Positions 44,439 through 55,290 of a stretch of 64,000 bases of DNA are shown one piece after another. The translations under genes and the position numbers were made by a program. Position 1 is the first letter of the stretch; each line of letters opens with the position of its first letter. The DNA is from Hypomyces perniciosus (taxonomy: Eukaryota > Ascomycota > Sordariomycetes > Hypocreales > Hypocreaceae), in NCBI GenBank assembly GCA_008477525.1, contig SPDT01000005.1:992001-1056000 (forward strand), read 5' to 3'. The notes below the pieces were generated by a model. That model was not told the DNA's origin. It worked only from the letters and a program-made list of their open reading frames with translations, and did not search any database.

Positions 44439-45038
44439 CTACTTTAAGCTGATGGAAACCTCCAAACAACTCAACTTCCTGACCCGACTCTCATCCTCCG
44501 CTCCAAACCCGTCGTCATCCTCAGCAACCACATCATCCACCGTCCCTACTGTCCGCGTCGTAATTCTAACCACACAGTCTCCCTGCTGCTCAAACCAACC
44601 CGCAACTCCAAGCGTCTTCTCAATAGCCTTGCCCGTGCCCATGACCAGCACCGTCGCTCCGCCTGCGGCCTCACCTCCGCTGCTGCTATCCCTCTTCAGC
44701 GCCTCGACGCGCGCATGCAGAGAGGCATTCTTGGGCGCAGCGGTGTTGTTCCGCAGGGACTTGTCCAGCAGCTTCCTGGCGCGCTTGACAACGGACATGA
44801 AGGGCGTGCTGGAGGACACGTAGATGATGGGTGTCTTGGAGGATGCTGGGAGCTGGCGCCTGGTGAGGGGGCGTTTCTGAATTTTGGCGCCTGCTTGCTG
44901 GGTTAGCATGATTCTTGAGAACGTGTCTTTATCAGTGTTGTTTATGGTATAGGTATTATATGGTGTACCTTGTGGGATTGGCGGGAGCTTGGTCACAGCT
45001 CTAGGCAGATGCGTTGTGGGAGAGTCTGGTTTTGCCAT
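44439..45038 (-). CDS. POP7: POP7 / Rpp20-type subunit of RNase P and RNase MRP
   Basis: Two exons: 44969-45038 and 44439-44890; 173 residues. The Alba-like domain is clear: IIYVSSSTPFMSVVKRARKLLDKS, then VLVMGTGKAIEKTLGVAGWFEQ and VVRITTRTVGTVDD. Pop7 pairs with Pop6 and binds the P3 arm of the RNA, supporting tRNA 5' processing and rRNA maturation in the nucleus. The C-terminus carries an acidic stretch. The 78-base intron is a multiple of three and has no stop. I favour splicing because it has a perfect GCTAAC branch site followed by CAG, and because LPPIPQGAKIQKRPLTRR matches the family. Acidic and Ser/Gly inserts lie between the two Alba motifs. Confidence 0.88.
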   Translation of the reverse strand: MAKPDSPTTHLPRAVTKLPPIPQGTPYNTYTINNTDKDTFSRIMLTQQAGAKIQKRPLTRRQLPASSKTPIIYVSSSTPFMSVVKRARKLLDKSLRNNTAAPKNASLHARVEALKRDSSSGGEAAGGATVLVMGTGKAIEKTLGVAGWFEQQGDCVVRITTRTVGTVDDVVAEDDDGFGAEDESRVRKLSCLEVSISLK

Positions 45039-45429
45039 GATGAATGAATATATTGGCACTTTCGCCGAGGTTATGGTTTGCTTTTGAGGGTGAGAAAATG
45101 AAATGCGCTGAACTCTGTACCTCATCGTACTAGCAGCAGTAGTACATACTACTGGTACTCCGTACTCCGTAGTAGTATTAGTATTAGTGCTAGTGATCAA
45201 GTCTGTTAGTGGACCCACCGTCCCTATCTGCAGCCGCTATCGCTCAACCCCACCAATTCCAGCTTTCGGCTGCGGCTCTCAATGCGGAAACGTCACGTCA
45301 TCTTCAACTTCTTCCTCAAGCTCTCTGAAGCTCACCCTTTGCGCCTGTTCTAACCAACACCTGGCCTTTACCCCGGAGGAATGGCTGCCTACGCCGCAGG
45401 CTTCAACCACGAACACACCGCACGCCAAA
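45039..45429. promoter_or_regulatory. divergent promoter region, POP7 and RAV2
   Basis: 391 bases. Overlapping TACTCCGTACTCCGTA lies at 45156-45171 within AGTAGTA-type repeats, roughly midway between the two genes. Confidence 0.5.
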
Positions 45430-46574
45430 ATGTCTATTGATATCTGGCCTCCCATCTCCCCGGAGGAACTCAAGATTAAAGCAGCCGAAGCCCAGGTTGG
45501 TCCTCCACCTCCTCTCGCTCTCGCTTTCGCTCTATCTCTCTTGGATAGGCAGACGGCGGCAAGATGCTAATCAATCTCAAGGAGCGCGAGCTCTCGTGGA
45601 TAACCGACAGGACCGTCAAAATCTGCCAAGAGCTTAAACATGGCCTCGAAGATTGCTACGCCCTCCTCGCGCCCATCGATCCAGGCAGTACCCTCGTCAT
45701 GAGCACGCCGCGCAATGAAAAGGTCAAGGGAACCATCACTCGCGTGGGCACTCGCATCGTCAAAGGGGTATGTATGCGCCCCATACCACAATCTCTGCCC
45801 AGGCCCAGCCCCAGCTAACCGCGAGTGTTATAGTCCCTCGGTCTTCAGCTTCGCATGATTGCGCCTCAGACTCTCACCCTCTCGCAATCCTGCCCGATTC
45901 ACATCCACGCCCTCGACGCTGTGCACACCCACCTGACCGAATCTATCGACCTCCTCGGCCTCCTCCTCTCCAACAGCTCGCCTTCCTCCCCCGGACCCGA
46001 CGCTCAATCCCTCACCTCCGCGCTCCGCCTCCTCGGCGACTCTATATCCTCGTCCGTCGCACTTCTCAAAGGCCCCCCCCTCGCCGAACCCGACACCAGC
46101 TGGACCACACAATCCTGTCCCTCTGCACACTTCTCCCCTGCTCTCCCACCCAACTTTAGTTTCTACATCTCCCTCCAAGAATGCTCCATCGTTCTCTACC
46201 TCCGCGCCCTCGAACCCGTCGACGCCCCCGTCCACTTCGGCACGAAACTCGGCCTCGCCATCGGTACCTTCCGCCGCCTGGAGCACGACGAGATGGACAT
46301 TGTCTTCAAATACAAACCCAGCGGCGACGACCGCTCCGATGCGAAGAGAGTTTCTGCAAATCACAACATCGAGCCGAGATCCGTAGGGAGGACGCAAACC
46401 CCAACGCCGGTGAAGAAGGATTCAGAGGATGTCTACGTTCGGGAAAAAGTGCGCGTCGAGAGCGCCGATCCGAGCTTGATTTCATTACATTCCAAGTTGG
46501 GTTACTTGAACATCATGTTGGCCCAGGCGCGGCGGAACTTGACTGCCGTCATGGGCGTGGAGCTGGCAAGCTGA
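45430..46574 (+). CDS. RAV2: RAVE complex subunit RAV2 / Rogdi-like protein
   Basis: Three exons: 45430-45495, 45549-45767, 45834-46574; 341 residues. It opens MSIDIWPPISPEEL and continues through a Rogdi leucine-zipper-type region: LINLKERELSWITDRTVKICQELKHGLEDCYALLAP, then long helices and a beta-rich central part (FSFYISLQECSIVLYLRALEP), ending in a helical SKLGYLNIMLAQARRNLTAVMG. Rogdi/Rav2 is a subunit of RAVE, which reassembles V1 and Vo sectors of the vacuolar ATPase after glucose starvation. Introns of 53 and 66 bases are phase 0; the second has a GCTAAC branch site. Strong C-rich codon bias. Confidence 0.87.
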
Positions 46575-46844
46575 TTACTATAATCTTGTACATATCTGGC
46601 GTTTAGGTTGATTGGGGATTGGATACCACAGCGTCTTGTTAGAAGCGGGCATTTACAACATTGCAGTGGTACATGCATGTAAATTCAAAATATTGCCCAA
46701 ATGCTGCTTCATAATGCTTGTTTCTGCATACAGAATGTGAGGTCGTACATGAACGTTTCTCCCTTGACGCCGCTACACAAATGAAATAGTCACCCCCTGC
46801 CCCCTACCTCAACTCAAAAACACAAAGCTCTCTCAAAGAACTAG

Positions 46845-47973
46845 TTATGCAACTGGCGACCAAGGCATAGGGATCAAAATCTTCGACTGCATCGATTGGA
46901 TGAGGGGCACGGTCTTGTGGACTGTGTCGCTCCAGCCTTCAATCGACCAGCTCTGCTCCCGGCGAGTCCTCCGTTCCTCCAGATTGGCAAACTGCCATAG
47001 GTGGTGTACCGTGTTCAGCTCGCCAATCTGGACGAACCAAGCCCCAACGCCCTCCATGACCTCTCTTCGAGCCTTGAGACCCCTTCTCCAGTGCGTCTCC
47101 CACTCTAGCAAATTGCCAGGGTGGAGTGTGTATGACCGGAGCTCGAAGATGCCACCAAGGTGTCGCGGAGGCGTGGTTGGCCAAAAGGAGAACTCTTGCA
47201 TCAAGGAAATCCTCTTGGAGTTGATCAAGCTGTTGAGGTGCTTGCTGAAGGCGGCGAACTCAGGGTGATGGGATATGGAATGCCGGGACTCGTGGTAACC
47301 TTCGTACTTTTGGTATTCCCAGATGTGGACTACATTGATGATCAGTATGGAAGCTCAAGTTTGGATAAGATGGGGCGCAGGGCATACCGAACGTATCGCA
47401 ATCGCCAACCTCTGTCCGCCAGCTACCGACTAGATGGACCTTATTCTCTGGGGTATTGGCCATCTTTGGATAGAACTCTCCAATGAGCTTCACGTATTCG
47501 TCTACCTTGTCCGGCTTGACCTCGTGGAACACAATGGAGTGGACGTATTTTCCTCGCGCCAGGACCTGGCTGAAGCTTGCCTCGATCTGGGCCTCCATCT
47601 CCCTGCCCTCTTTGGTGCCATAGATGAGGTTCGTTAGCGGGCCTTGCTTGCGCTCGGGTTCGTTGTTCTTCGTCTCAGCCGTTACTCCTGCAGCAGTTCC
47701 AGGTGAGCCTTGGCCCGACGTCTCGGACGAAGTGGAAGAGTCAGCGGAATTCTGGGCGGCGAACGCACGTGCTCCCCTCTCCTTCTGTGCCTCCACCAGG
47801 TGCTCTCGGAATGCTCTCTGCTTCTCGTTGAAAGACTGGACGGACGTGGCGGATGGATTGATGTCGCCCATTGACGGGGTAGAATACTGCCTCAGTGGCG
47901 TTGTGGCCAGAGCTCGCACACCCACGCGCGGGGCTATCGCGGCGGCGCGGCGAGATAGGCCTTGGGAAAGCAT
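46845..47973 (-). CDS. NIPSNAP family mitochondrial protein
   Basis: Two exons: 47388-47973 and 46845-47329; 356 residues. The Arg/Ala-rich start (MLSQGLSRRAAAIAPRVGVRALATTPLRQYS) is a mitochondrial presequence. Two dimeric alpha-beta barrel units of the NIPSNAP type follow: KYVHSIVFHEVKPDKVDEYVKLIGEFYP..., and FELRSYTLHPGNLLEWETHWRRGLKARREVM... ending in the conserved SKILIPMPWSPV. A Ser/Thr/Gly-rich stretch (about 75-115) separates the presequence from the first domain. In animals NIPSNAPs mark damaged mitochondria for mitophagy; fungal function is not defined. The 58-base intron joins DTF to VHIWEYQKYEGY. It is divergent from ATP18. Confidence 0.92.
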
Positions 47974-48883
47974 GATGACGTCGAGAGCCGTTGATAGATG
48001 AAGCCAATGATTGAGGCGAAACAACAGAGACAGCTCAGAGGAGCCCGACTGTCGAGGTCCAGGCAAAAGGCGGGGTCTGAGGACTATGCTGACACAGACA
48101 GAAGCAGGAGTGATAGAAAACGGCAAGCCGAGGGTTCGATATGAGCAGAGCAGAGAGCAGTGGTGGTAAGCACAGACAGGAGGGAAGCTGTGGTGGTTGT
48201 ATCTGTAAGCTTAGCGGCGTGTTAGAGGGCAGGCTCAAGGGCCGATTGGACGCTTCGCAAGCCAAGGGAGTGTGAGAACGCTGTGCAGAGTAGCAGTCAA
48301 CCTCTCCCCTCTCCTTTGCTAGAGAGGTACGTTGCAGATAGACCAAGGGTGGTTCACCCCCGCACTTTGAGGTGCCTGATACGCGGTAGCGTATACCGGC
48401 GTGGACGACGGCAGTTGTATGTACGAGCTTTGTACGGAGTACTCCGTGCAAGTACTATGCGATGCTTGCGAGATGCAGACGGGGGGTTTGACGGCGCAAA
48501 GTGGTGGTAATTGGATGCAACCCAATAGGCTGAAGCTGTGACGAACTCCAAGCTGAGGCGGCAATGTGAAACCTGGGGAAAGCTGCGAGCTCACCGAGGT
48601 ACGTACCAGGGACGCTAAAGCGATGATGTAACAGCGTCAAGAAGGGATCCACTCGATTTCACACGTGATCACTCACGTTATCTCTCCCGGAAGCCGGTAC
48701 GTACCCCCCACCCCAAATGTTCCTGCCTGAGGCACCAGACCGGGTCGGCCGTGGCTCAACCGCCGCTCGGAAGCTTTGGCGTGGAACAGGGAAAAAGGCT
48801 CGTTTTGAAGACTTCACCAAGCACAAGCGTCGCCTCCATCTACTCAATTCCCTGCCTTGCGCGATCCTCACGAAACCGCCATC
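47974..48883. promoter_or_regulatory. divergent promoter region, NIPSNAP gene and ATP18
   Basis: 910 bases between two genes for mitochondrial proteins. It contains a perfect 14-base palindrome ACGGAGTACTCCGT at 48434-48447. Minus-strand open frames here (to 48126 and 48451) extend the NIPSNAP frame or cross it but lack domains. Confidence 0.5.
48434..48447. repeat. perfect 14-base palindrome ACGGAGTACTCCGT
   Basis: Head-to-head fusion of the dispersed word in both orientations, about 460 bases from the NIPSNAP ATG and 437 bases from the ATP18 ATG. Confidence 0.85.
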
Positions 48884-49317
48884 ATGTCTTGGATCGGCGT
48901 CGTCCCTTTCAAGAAGTTCCCGGCTCCTTTCCGTATGTCAATTCCGATCCCCAACTCGGCCGCTGGTGCATTGCGAATTGCTTAACTGACTGCGCCTATA
49001 GTGAAGCCTTACTGGCCATTCTTCGCTGCCGGTATGTGATTTGCGATATCCCCGAAGAGCGAACGATTATGGAAATTCGGCCCCGATTGCTTCATGCGCA
49101 GCGCTCGCTTGAATTGAGGTGGATGGTCGACTGACGTGGGTTCAGGACTGGTTATCGCTTATGGCGCCAACTCTGCCCAGAATGCCATGATGGCCAGTAC
49201 GAAACCCCTCTGAACCCCTCCCCCAGGACGGTAAATAGCTGACATGGAATGATAGCGGACGAGTGGAAGAACGATCCTCGCAACCCCAAGGTCAGGGCCG
49301 GCAACAAGGAGCACTAA
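48884..49317 (+). CDS. ATP18: ATP synthase subunit J/i (ATP18), mitochondrial
   Basis: Four exons: 48884-48932, 49002-49031, 49146-49196, 49256-49317; 63 residues spread over 434 bases. The spliced protein reads MSWIGVVPFKKFPAPF, then LKPYWPFFAAGLVIAYG (the single membrane span), then the matrix-proximal end WKNDPRNPKVRAGNKEH. The motif KPYWPFF..G and the NDPRNP end are diagnostic of Atp18, a small Fo subunit at the dimer interface of mitochondrial ATP synthase. All four exons fall below normal ORF-calling thresholds. The three introns (69, 114 and 59 bases) exceed the coding length. Confidence 0.93.
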
Positions 49318-49933
49318 ATTGGAGCGATGGGCTGTGCTGGAAGTCATTGGCGGGCAAGAAAAATAATTGGTCAACTCGAGAGCATATGGTCCGCGGCATT
49401 CTGACCGCATTGTATCATAGATTCGCATGCAGGCTCAATAGACCTTTGTGACGATTAAAGGAAGACAGGGTTTTTGGATATACAGTTGAACCCCAGCATA
49501 TCAAAGTACGGCACCGTGATCATTTCAATACCAATCTGAATATATATACATACATATATATACTATATATAAGGATGTATCATCGTGTAAAGAGAAAGCT
49601 AGGTTAGACATTTGGACTTGCATGCTGTCAAATGCTCGGATATCTTTACGAAATATGGCCTGAAGAAGTAAAGTTGACAAGTGCTAAAAGAAACATTATT
49701 ATTATCAATCCCTCAATAAAAAGAAAAACATATACATCTTTTAATTTGAATCTCACTGTTGATAATGTGGCGTTGAGAACATCAACACCACCCCTCAGAT
49801 TACTCATACCGAGGTTTATCAGTATCACCAAAACTAGCCCTTGTCTTACAATCACCTCATTCGCATAATCCATCTCTCTCTTGTCAATTCAGACACGCTC
49901 ACTTATAAGATTGCACATTTGTTCCTCTTTTAG
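49318..49933. other. intergenic region between ATP18 and the serine hydrolase gene
   Basis: 616 AT-rich bases. A TA/ATAC-rich, partly palindromic run lies at 49540-49571. It should hold the ATP18 3' UTR and the next promoter. No gene seen. Confidence 0.5.
49540..49571. repeat. TA-rich microsatellite
   Basis: TATATATA and ATACATAC units in tandem, able to fold on itself, downstream of ATP18. Confidence 0.8.
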
Positions 49934-50966
49934 ATGCCAATTGTTATACCTGCTTCCACTGCTAGACTCTCTGCAATTCAGCGTCTGTCGCAAATATCCA
50001 CAATAACCCTCCGCGCCATGTCATCCGCAGCAGCATCAAATGGCGTTCCTCGGCCGCAACAAGCCAACAAGAACAATGGCGGAAAGAAAGAGATCAAGAT
50101 TTTGATGCTTCACGGTATGCAGCCCAATCTCAACCCCCCATGTCCCTCTCACTCCAGTATGCCGCGTTCAACCCCGTTATTCTCTCTCTCACCACCAACT
50201 CGCTCACTCACTCACTCACTCACGTATATCCTCTCATACAACTAACAACCCTCCAGGCTTCACACAATCCGGCTCCCTTTTCCACGCCAAAACCCGCGCT
50301 CTTGAAAAACTCCTCACCAAAACCCTCGCTCCCGTCTCTCTCCTCCCCATCCTCATCTACCCCACGGGACCCAACCGCCTCCTCCCCTCTGACGTCCCAG
50401 GCTACCAGCCCTCTCCAGAGTCCCAAGAGGACGACCAACTCCCCGACACATGGGCCTGGTTCCGCAAGGACGAAGCTACGGGCCAGTATCGCTATCTTGA
50501 TGAGGGCATGGCCGTTGTGGCGCAGGCTATCCGCGATGCGGGTGGTATTGACGGAGTGTGTGGCTTTAGCCAGGGCGGTGGCATGACGGGCCTTGTTGCT
50601 GCTGCGTTGGAACCTTCAAGATCGATTCCCGATGGCCCGGAGGGGGAGTGGGCGCGCAAGTTGAGGGATGCGAACGGTGGTCGGGGCGTCAAGTTTGCAG
50701 TGCCATGGTCAGGCTTCTTTGCTCCGCAGGATGAACTGAAGTGGCTCTACGAGCCGAAGATCAAGACGCCGACGTTGCATTATATCGGTAGTCTGGATAC
50801 AGTTGTGGTAGAGAGCCGAAGTCAGGGACTGGCGGACAGGTGCGAGGACCCCATCGTGGTGGTTCATCCTGGAGGCCATCATGTCCCCGTTGCTAAGGAA
50901 TGGGTGATGCCCCTTGCGGGATTCATCAGGACCCACGCCCAGGAGGAGCCGACAGCATCGTTGTGA
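49934..50966 (+). CDS. FSH1-family serine hydrolase (alpha/beta fold)
   Basis: Two exons: 49934-50114 and 50257-50966; 296 residues. Alpha/beta-hydrolase features are visible: the first strand and oxyanion loop KILMLHGFTQSGSLFHAK (rebuilt across the junction), the nucleophile in CGFSQGGGM, Asp in IGSLDTVV and His in HPGGHHVP. This is the pattern of yeast Fsh1-3 and human OVCA2. Residues 1-30 (MPIVIPASTARLSAIQRLSQISTITLRA) could target mitochondria; the in-frame ATG at 50018 would remove them and give a cytosolic form. The natural substrate is unknown; short-chain esters are typical for the family. The 142-base intron is long for this window and contains CTCA tetranucleotide repeats (50203-50223). 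Confidence 0.9.
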
Positions 50967-51210
50967 AAGTTAGTATGCTAGGGCTAAACATGGTAACGAG
51001 ATAGACGACTTAGACATTTACATGGCAAGTAGAACGACAAATAGATGAGATAGATGCAAGTGCCGGCATGAATGCTTCATACCCGCACCCTGAGGACTAT
51101 CTAACCTGTATGTATCATTACAGCTGCGAATCCACCGCAGAAATCCGTACCCGCGAATGCTGTGGTCTTTGCCATTGTCCATGGCGCCCATGTCCCCCTT
51201 TTCCAACCTT

Positions 51211-52821
51211 CTACTTTGTGCTCGTAGGCTGGATACGCGCCATCATCTCTTCCTTGGTGATGAGATGGTCGATCCTCTCCAAAAGCCCCAGCAAGCTCTT
51301 CATATTGTGACTCCACTCATTCAAAACATCATCAGCATCTCTAGGCTTGGCGAAGCTGACAATCCGCGCGGGCCGGTCGATCTTCGCATACACCGTCTTG
51401 GAAGTGACCAGTTCGCTGATATACTTTTCCGTCTCGTCCTCCGCGAGGTCGAGCAGTTCGGTGAGACGGTTCATCTGGATTCGGGTGTAATACTTGGCAA
51501 CAACGCGAACGTTGTGCTCAATCACACGTTTTCGCAGATCTTGCCACCGCTGGTTTGCCTTCTCGTCCGAGGACTGTCCAGGTTGGACATCAAAGACATC
51601 AGTGCTGCACAGGTGTGGGCCGAACTTCTTGGCAATTTGTGGCCATCGCATCAGCTCGGGTACTGTGAACAACCGCAAAAGTTCGGCATCAAGTGAAACT
51701 TGTGTGTTTCGGGTGTCTCGGTATATACGGTGTAGAAGGTCGTGTTGTTCGTTGTCATAGGGGGCAAGGATGACAAAGTAGATGATACGTTGGAGTACCT
51801 ATCAATGGTTAGCGAGGGGCCTTGTATACGCCGAACTAAACGTCCTCACAGGATGAAGCTTTGCAGGGTCCTCCTCAACAGCTTCCGTATCAAGCACCTG
51901 GCGGTAGTGCTTGCAAACGTCAAGGTACTTGTCGTCATGCTTCGCCAGGATGATTTGTTGTTCGTAGTAGCGCAGCTTCAGATCTGTGGTGTCGTCCTCC
52001 TTCACCTCTGGGACCTCCTCTCCACGAGCCCTCTTCTTCTCACGTTCCTTCTCTTCCTTCTCAAGCTGCTCGGCCGTCTTCTTGGGCTTTCGTGCCAGGT
52101 ATTTTGTGCTAATCTTTCGGCCCAGGATGGCCGCCTGCGTCCAGTCGCCGCTCTCGATGCAAAGCGCAACCTGAGCAAGGATGAATTCCGTCTTCTCCCT
52201 CCGGTCCATGGAACCAAAGGTCTCCACCTGAAGCTCACACAAGATCTCTGTGGCGGCCTTGACATCGCCCTGTTGCTTCTTGATATCGGAGAGGATCTTC
52301 GTAACACGAGCACGCTCCACTTCGACAAAGATCTTTCCTTCTGTCACTGTCCGCAGCGTCTCGATAACCGACAGCTTCGTCTTCAGGTCAGGGGTCTCAG
52401 TGAGGAAGCTGACAACTGTCTGGACCATCTTCGTGATGGCCTGCTTCAGCTGGCTGTGCTTCTTCGACAGGACCAGCGTCTGGTCATTCATCAAGCTCCA
52501 GTCGCCGGCATTTTTGCATAATGTGACGATCGCTACCAGAACGCGTGATGTCGATGCGAGATCTGAGGCCTATCCGTGTGTCAGAGGGGTCAATGGAGCT
52601 CCCTTTAGTCGACCTTGCCTACCTGACGTGTCTGCTTCTCAAGTGCTGAGAGCTTCTCGATGGCGCCTTGGAGGTTGGTCTGGTCGGCTTTATTAGTCCC
52701 TGCTGGCCCCCTACATGTGTATAAACAGAGAGCATACCTTTGCCAGCTTCTCGGCCTCCGGGAGCTGCTGGTCAACCTCCTTGGAGTAGTCCTTCTCGGG
52801 CTTGAGGGTTGCCTCTGACAT
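51211..52821 (-). CDS. RPN5: 26S proteasome regulatory subunit RPN5
   Basis: Four exons: 52738-52821, 52623-52679, 51850-52569, 51211-51798; 482 residues. Rpn5 is a PCI-domain subunit of the proteasome lid that holds the deubiquitinase module. It opens MSEATLKPEKDYSKEVDQQLPEAEKLA, followed by helical repeats (LEKQTRQASDLASTSRVLVAIVTLC...), a charged KKTAEQLEKEEKEREKKR insertion and the PCI domain (about 320-445: LLRLFTVPELMRWP..., VIEHNVRVVAKYYTRIQMNRLTELLDL), ending in a C-terminal helix. All introns are phase 0 (58, 53 and 51 bases). Length matches the family. It converges with the serine hydrolase gene. Confidence 0.96.
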
Positions 52822-54290
52822 TGTGGCGGCTTGTTGTGTCGAATCGGCAGAAGCGTCGTTTTTTGTGTAGTACAAGTTGGCTGAATTTGAGGATCTTCGT
52901 TCTTTATCGCGGACGCAAAATCAACAGCCAACGTGGTGAAGTTGCGATGTTCTGCGTGGTTCGAATCTGAGGTGGGAGGTCGATGATGATTGGCGAGGCT
53001 GCGCTATGGGTAACGCAAGAGGCACCTGCCTGACGTCCCTCATTGTGTAATCCCTGTCCAAGCTGGAAGAACAATATCGCCGCCTGATAATCGATAAAGT
53101 CACGTGGGTGATTACTAATGACGGAGCTCAGCATCACCAACCTGGGCTTGCTGGGCTACCTCTGCTTCCAAGTGAATCGCTTGCCGGAAAAGCGCTCGGG
53201 ATTTTATAATGTTAGACGTAAGTGTAGTTTCCTGCGTGGAGAGAAAGCTTGAAATAAGACTTAGGCGTCCTTCTGGTCTCGGTGATGTGGTTTAAATAGA
53301 GATGATACGAACTACATGCTACCCTATCTAAGAGAGTTGTCGAAGTGTTGATACCTTGTCTCAGCTTTTAAGAAAGTAAAGAACATCATTTTTTGCAAGA
53401 AGGACCTCGAGGCATTCAACACAGGTCCCACTACTTTGTAGAAATCCATTGGTTGACATGATTGTCGGTTGCGAGATAGGCGTTGGACTGTCCTTGGATA
53501 GTCAACCGGTAAAAAAAACTTCTTCCCCGATTCCATGCTGGAAAAGGACATGCTCGAGGGACACGGACCCTGACCTCTTACCGGAGGCATGTTATCCCCA
53601 TCCGAAACATGACGCACTTCACGATAAGACATCAGTTTCTAGGGCTACCCGAGGATAGCCTATGGCTTACCCTGGGAAGATGGATCATGATTGCAGCATG
53701 ATGCAACCTTCTCTAGGGGTATCTACTGACATTGAGTACGAAAGGTAAATAACAGGGAGCCGTTAAATTGAGATGTTGACCATCCAAGTCGCCAAAAATG
53801 GAGCATTCGGCAGCATTAACGGTTCACCCCTACCATAAACAGACCGTTTCTTGCAATAATTTCCGATAACATTAATCAAATGGAGGCACTGATTCCACGC
53901 TAGAGCGTCAAAGGAGATCAACTAGAGCTAAGGCATATCAACGTAAAGTGGTGACTCGTATATAAAGTTGACCGATCCGATATTCAGTATTGCTCCGCAC
54001 TGAGCTGCCTTTCAAGGTACTCACATTTCACGTTATTGGGACACATACACAGAAACCATGAGTAACCCAGTATCTCGTATTATTACTTTTCCCAATTGAG
54101 GTGATATCGGACAGTTCTAACAATTTGAAACTGAACCAGTAGTCCTGCCGGTCTTGCCATGGTATAATCTATCCCATTCCCGCTCTTTTGACTCCCATGC
54201 AAAATCATATCCCGTGAGGCGCGTTCTGTAATAGCGATGAGTTTCTATGCAAGTTACACTTCAAAAACGGAATGCTTCCATGCTTGCTCT
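52822..54290. other. intergenic region upstream of RPN5
   Basis: 1.47 kb holding the RPN5 promoter and the 3' end of the next minus-strand gene. No open frame with a domain. 53300-54200 is AT-leaning without obvious repeats. I see no tRNA. Confidence 0.5.
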
Positions 54291-55290
54291 TCATTCATCT
54301 GGCGGTACGACTCTCAGTGTCTGCCTCGCCCTCTCAAGTCGGGGCCGGGCAACCCTATACTCCCTTGGATTGGTGATACTAGCGACAAGTGTCCGATCCG
54401 AGGAGGTGCTTGTTGGAGTGAGAAGGCTCAGCTCCGAAGGGCTGATGGGAGATGCTAGAGTCTGTTCAGATGAGGGGCTTATTGGCGAGATAAGAGTCTG
54501 TCCGGACGAGGTCTTCTTCGGCGAGAAGAAAAGTGACCCTGAAGGAGACTGTGTCAATAGCCATATATTCGGCTTCTTGATCTCATCTGAATCGTCCATC
54601 GTCTGCACCGTGACTATAGTATCAACCGATGGATGCCTCTCTGTGTCTCTGCGGAGGGCGGGATCTTCGCCTCCCTGCTCCTCCCTATTCTGCTTGGCCT
54701 TTTTCTGGCGGCGATATATGACGCATGTTGTCAGACCCAAAGTGTACAAAAATAGGAGCACAACGATGGGAATGACAATGGGGGCTGCCCAGTGGAAGGG
54801 GTATCGTGGCTTTGCAGTCGGTTAGCATCTAGAGATACCACAAAAAGAAATTCAAGGGACGGAGTGACCAACCGGCTCCTTAAGCCTCCATGGAGGCGAT
54901 GCGGTCCAATTCGAATGTGGATTTCGAGATGACAGGAGAAAAAGCGTGTACAAGTCGTCATCCAAGTTGTTAGGCGTCCAAACGCAGGTTGAGTTATCAG
55001 TATTCATGGAATCTACAGCACACCCTGTGAGTAAGTTGGGAGGTTCAACAAGGCAAGTCGTGATACACACTCGTTAAATTCGACACCAGTTCGTATACGG
55101 CAACCCCATCGTGCGGGTAAGTGATCTTAAACAGGCCAAGTTCTGGTGCAAGCGTTTCGTTGAGTGACTGATTCCACCGAATCGTGAAGGGATCTCCATT
55201 GGAGATACTGTCGTTCCATTCGTCGTTGAGAAACTGCAGGCCAAAGCCCAGAGGACCGGGTGCGGTTAAGTTCTCAGGTCCGTGGGCCAT
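54291..55290 (-). CDS. fungal single-pass membrane protein with glycosylated N-terminal domain
   Basis: Three exons: 55071-55290, 54873-55012, 54291-54809; 292 residues. Residues 1-120 look like a beta-sandwich of the type seen in Ser/Thr-rich cell-surface proteins (FGLQFLNDEW..., FTIRWNQSLNETL..., GLFKITYPHDGVAVYELVSNLT, CVWTPNNLDDDLYTLFLLSS) with at least seven Asn-X-Ser/Thr sites. One membrane span follows (about 126-150, APIVIPIVVLLFLYTLGLTTCVIY) with basic residues after it, then a 140-residue tail rich in Ser, Pro and Thr. No signal peptide precedes the start I found, so either the N-terminus is exported by the membrane span itself or an upstream exon is missing. Similar proteins are common as hypotheticals in filamentous ascomycetes; function unknown. 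Confidence 0.8.
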
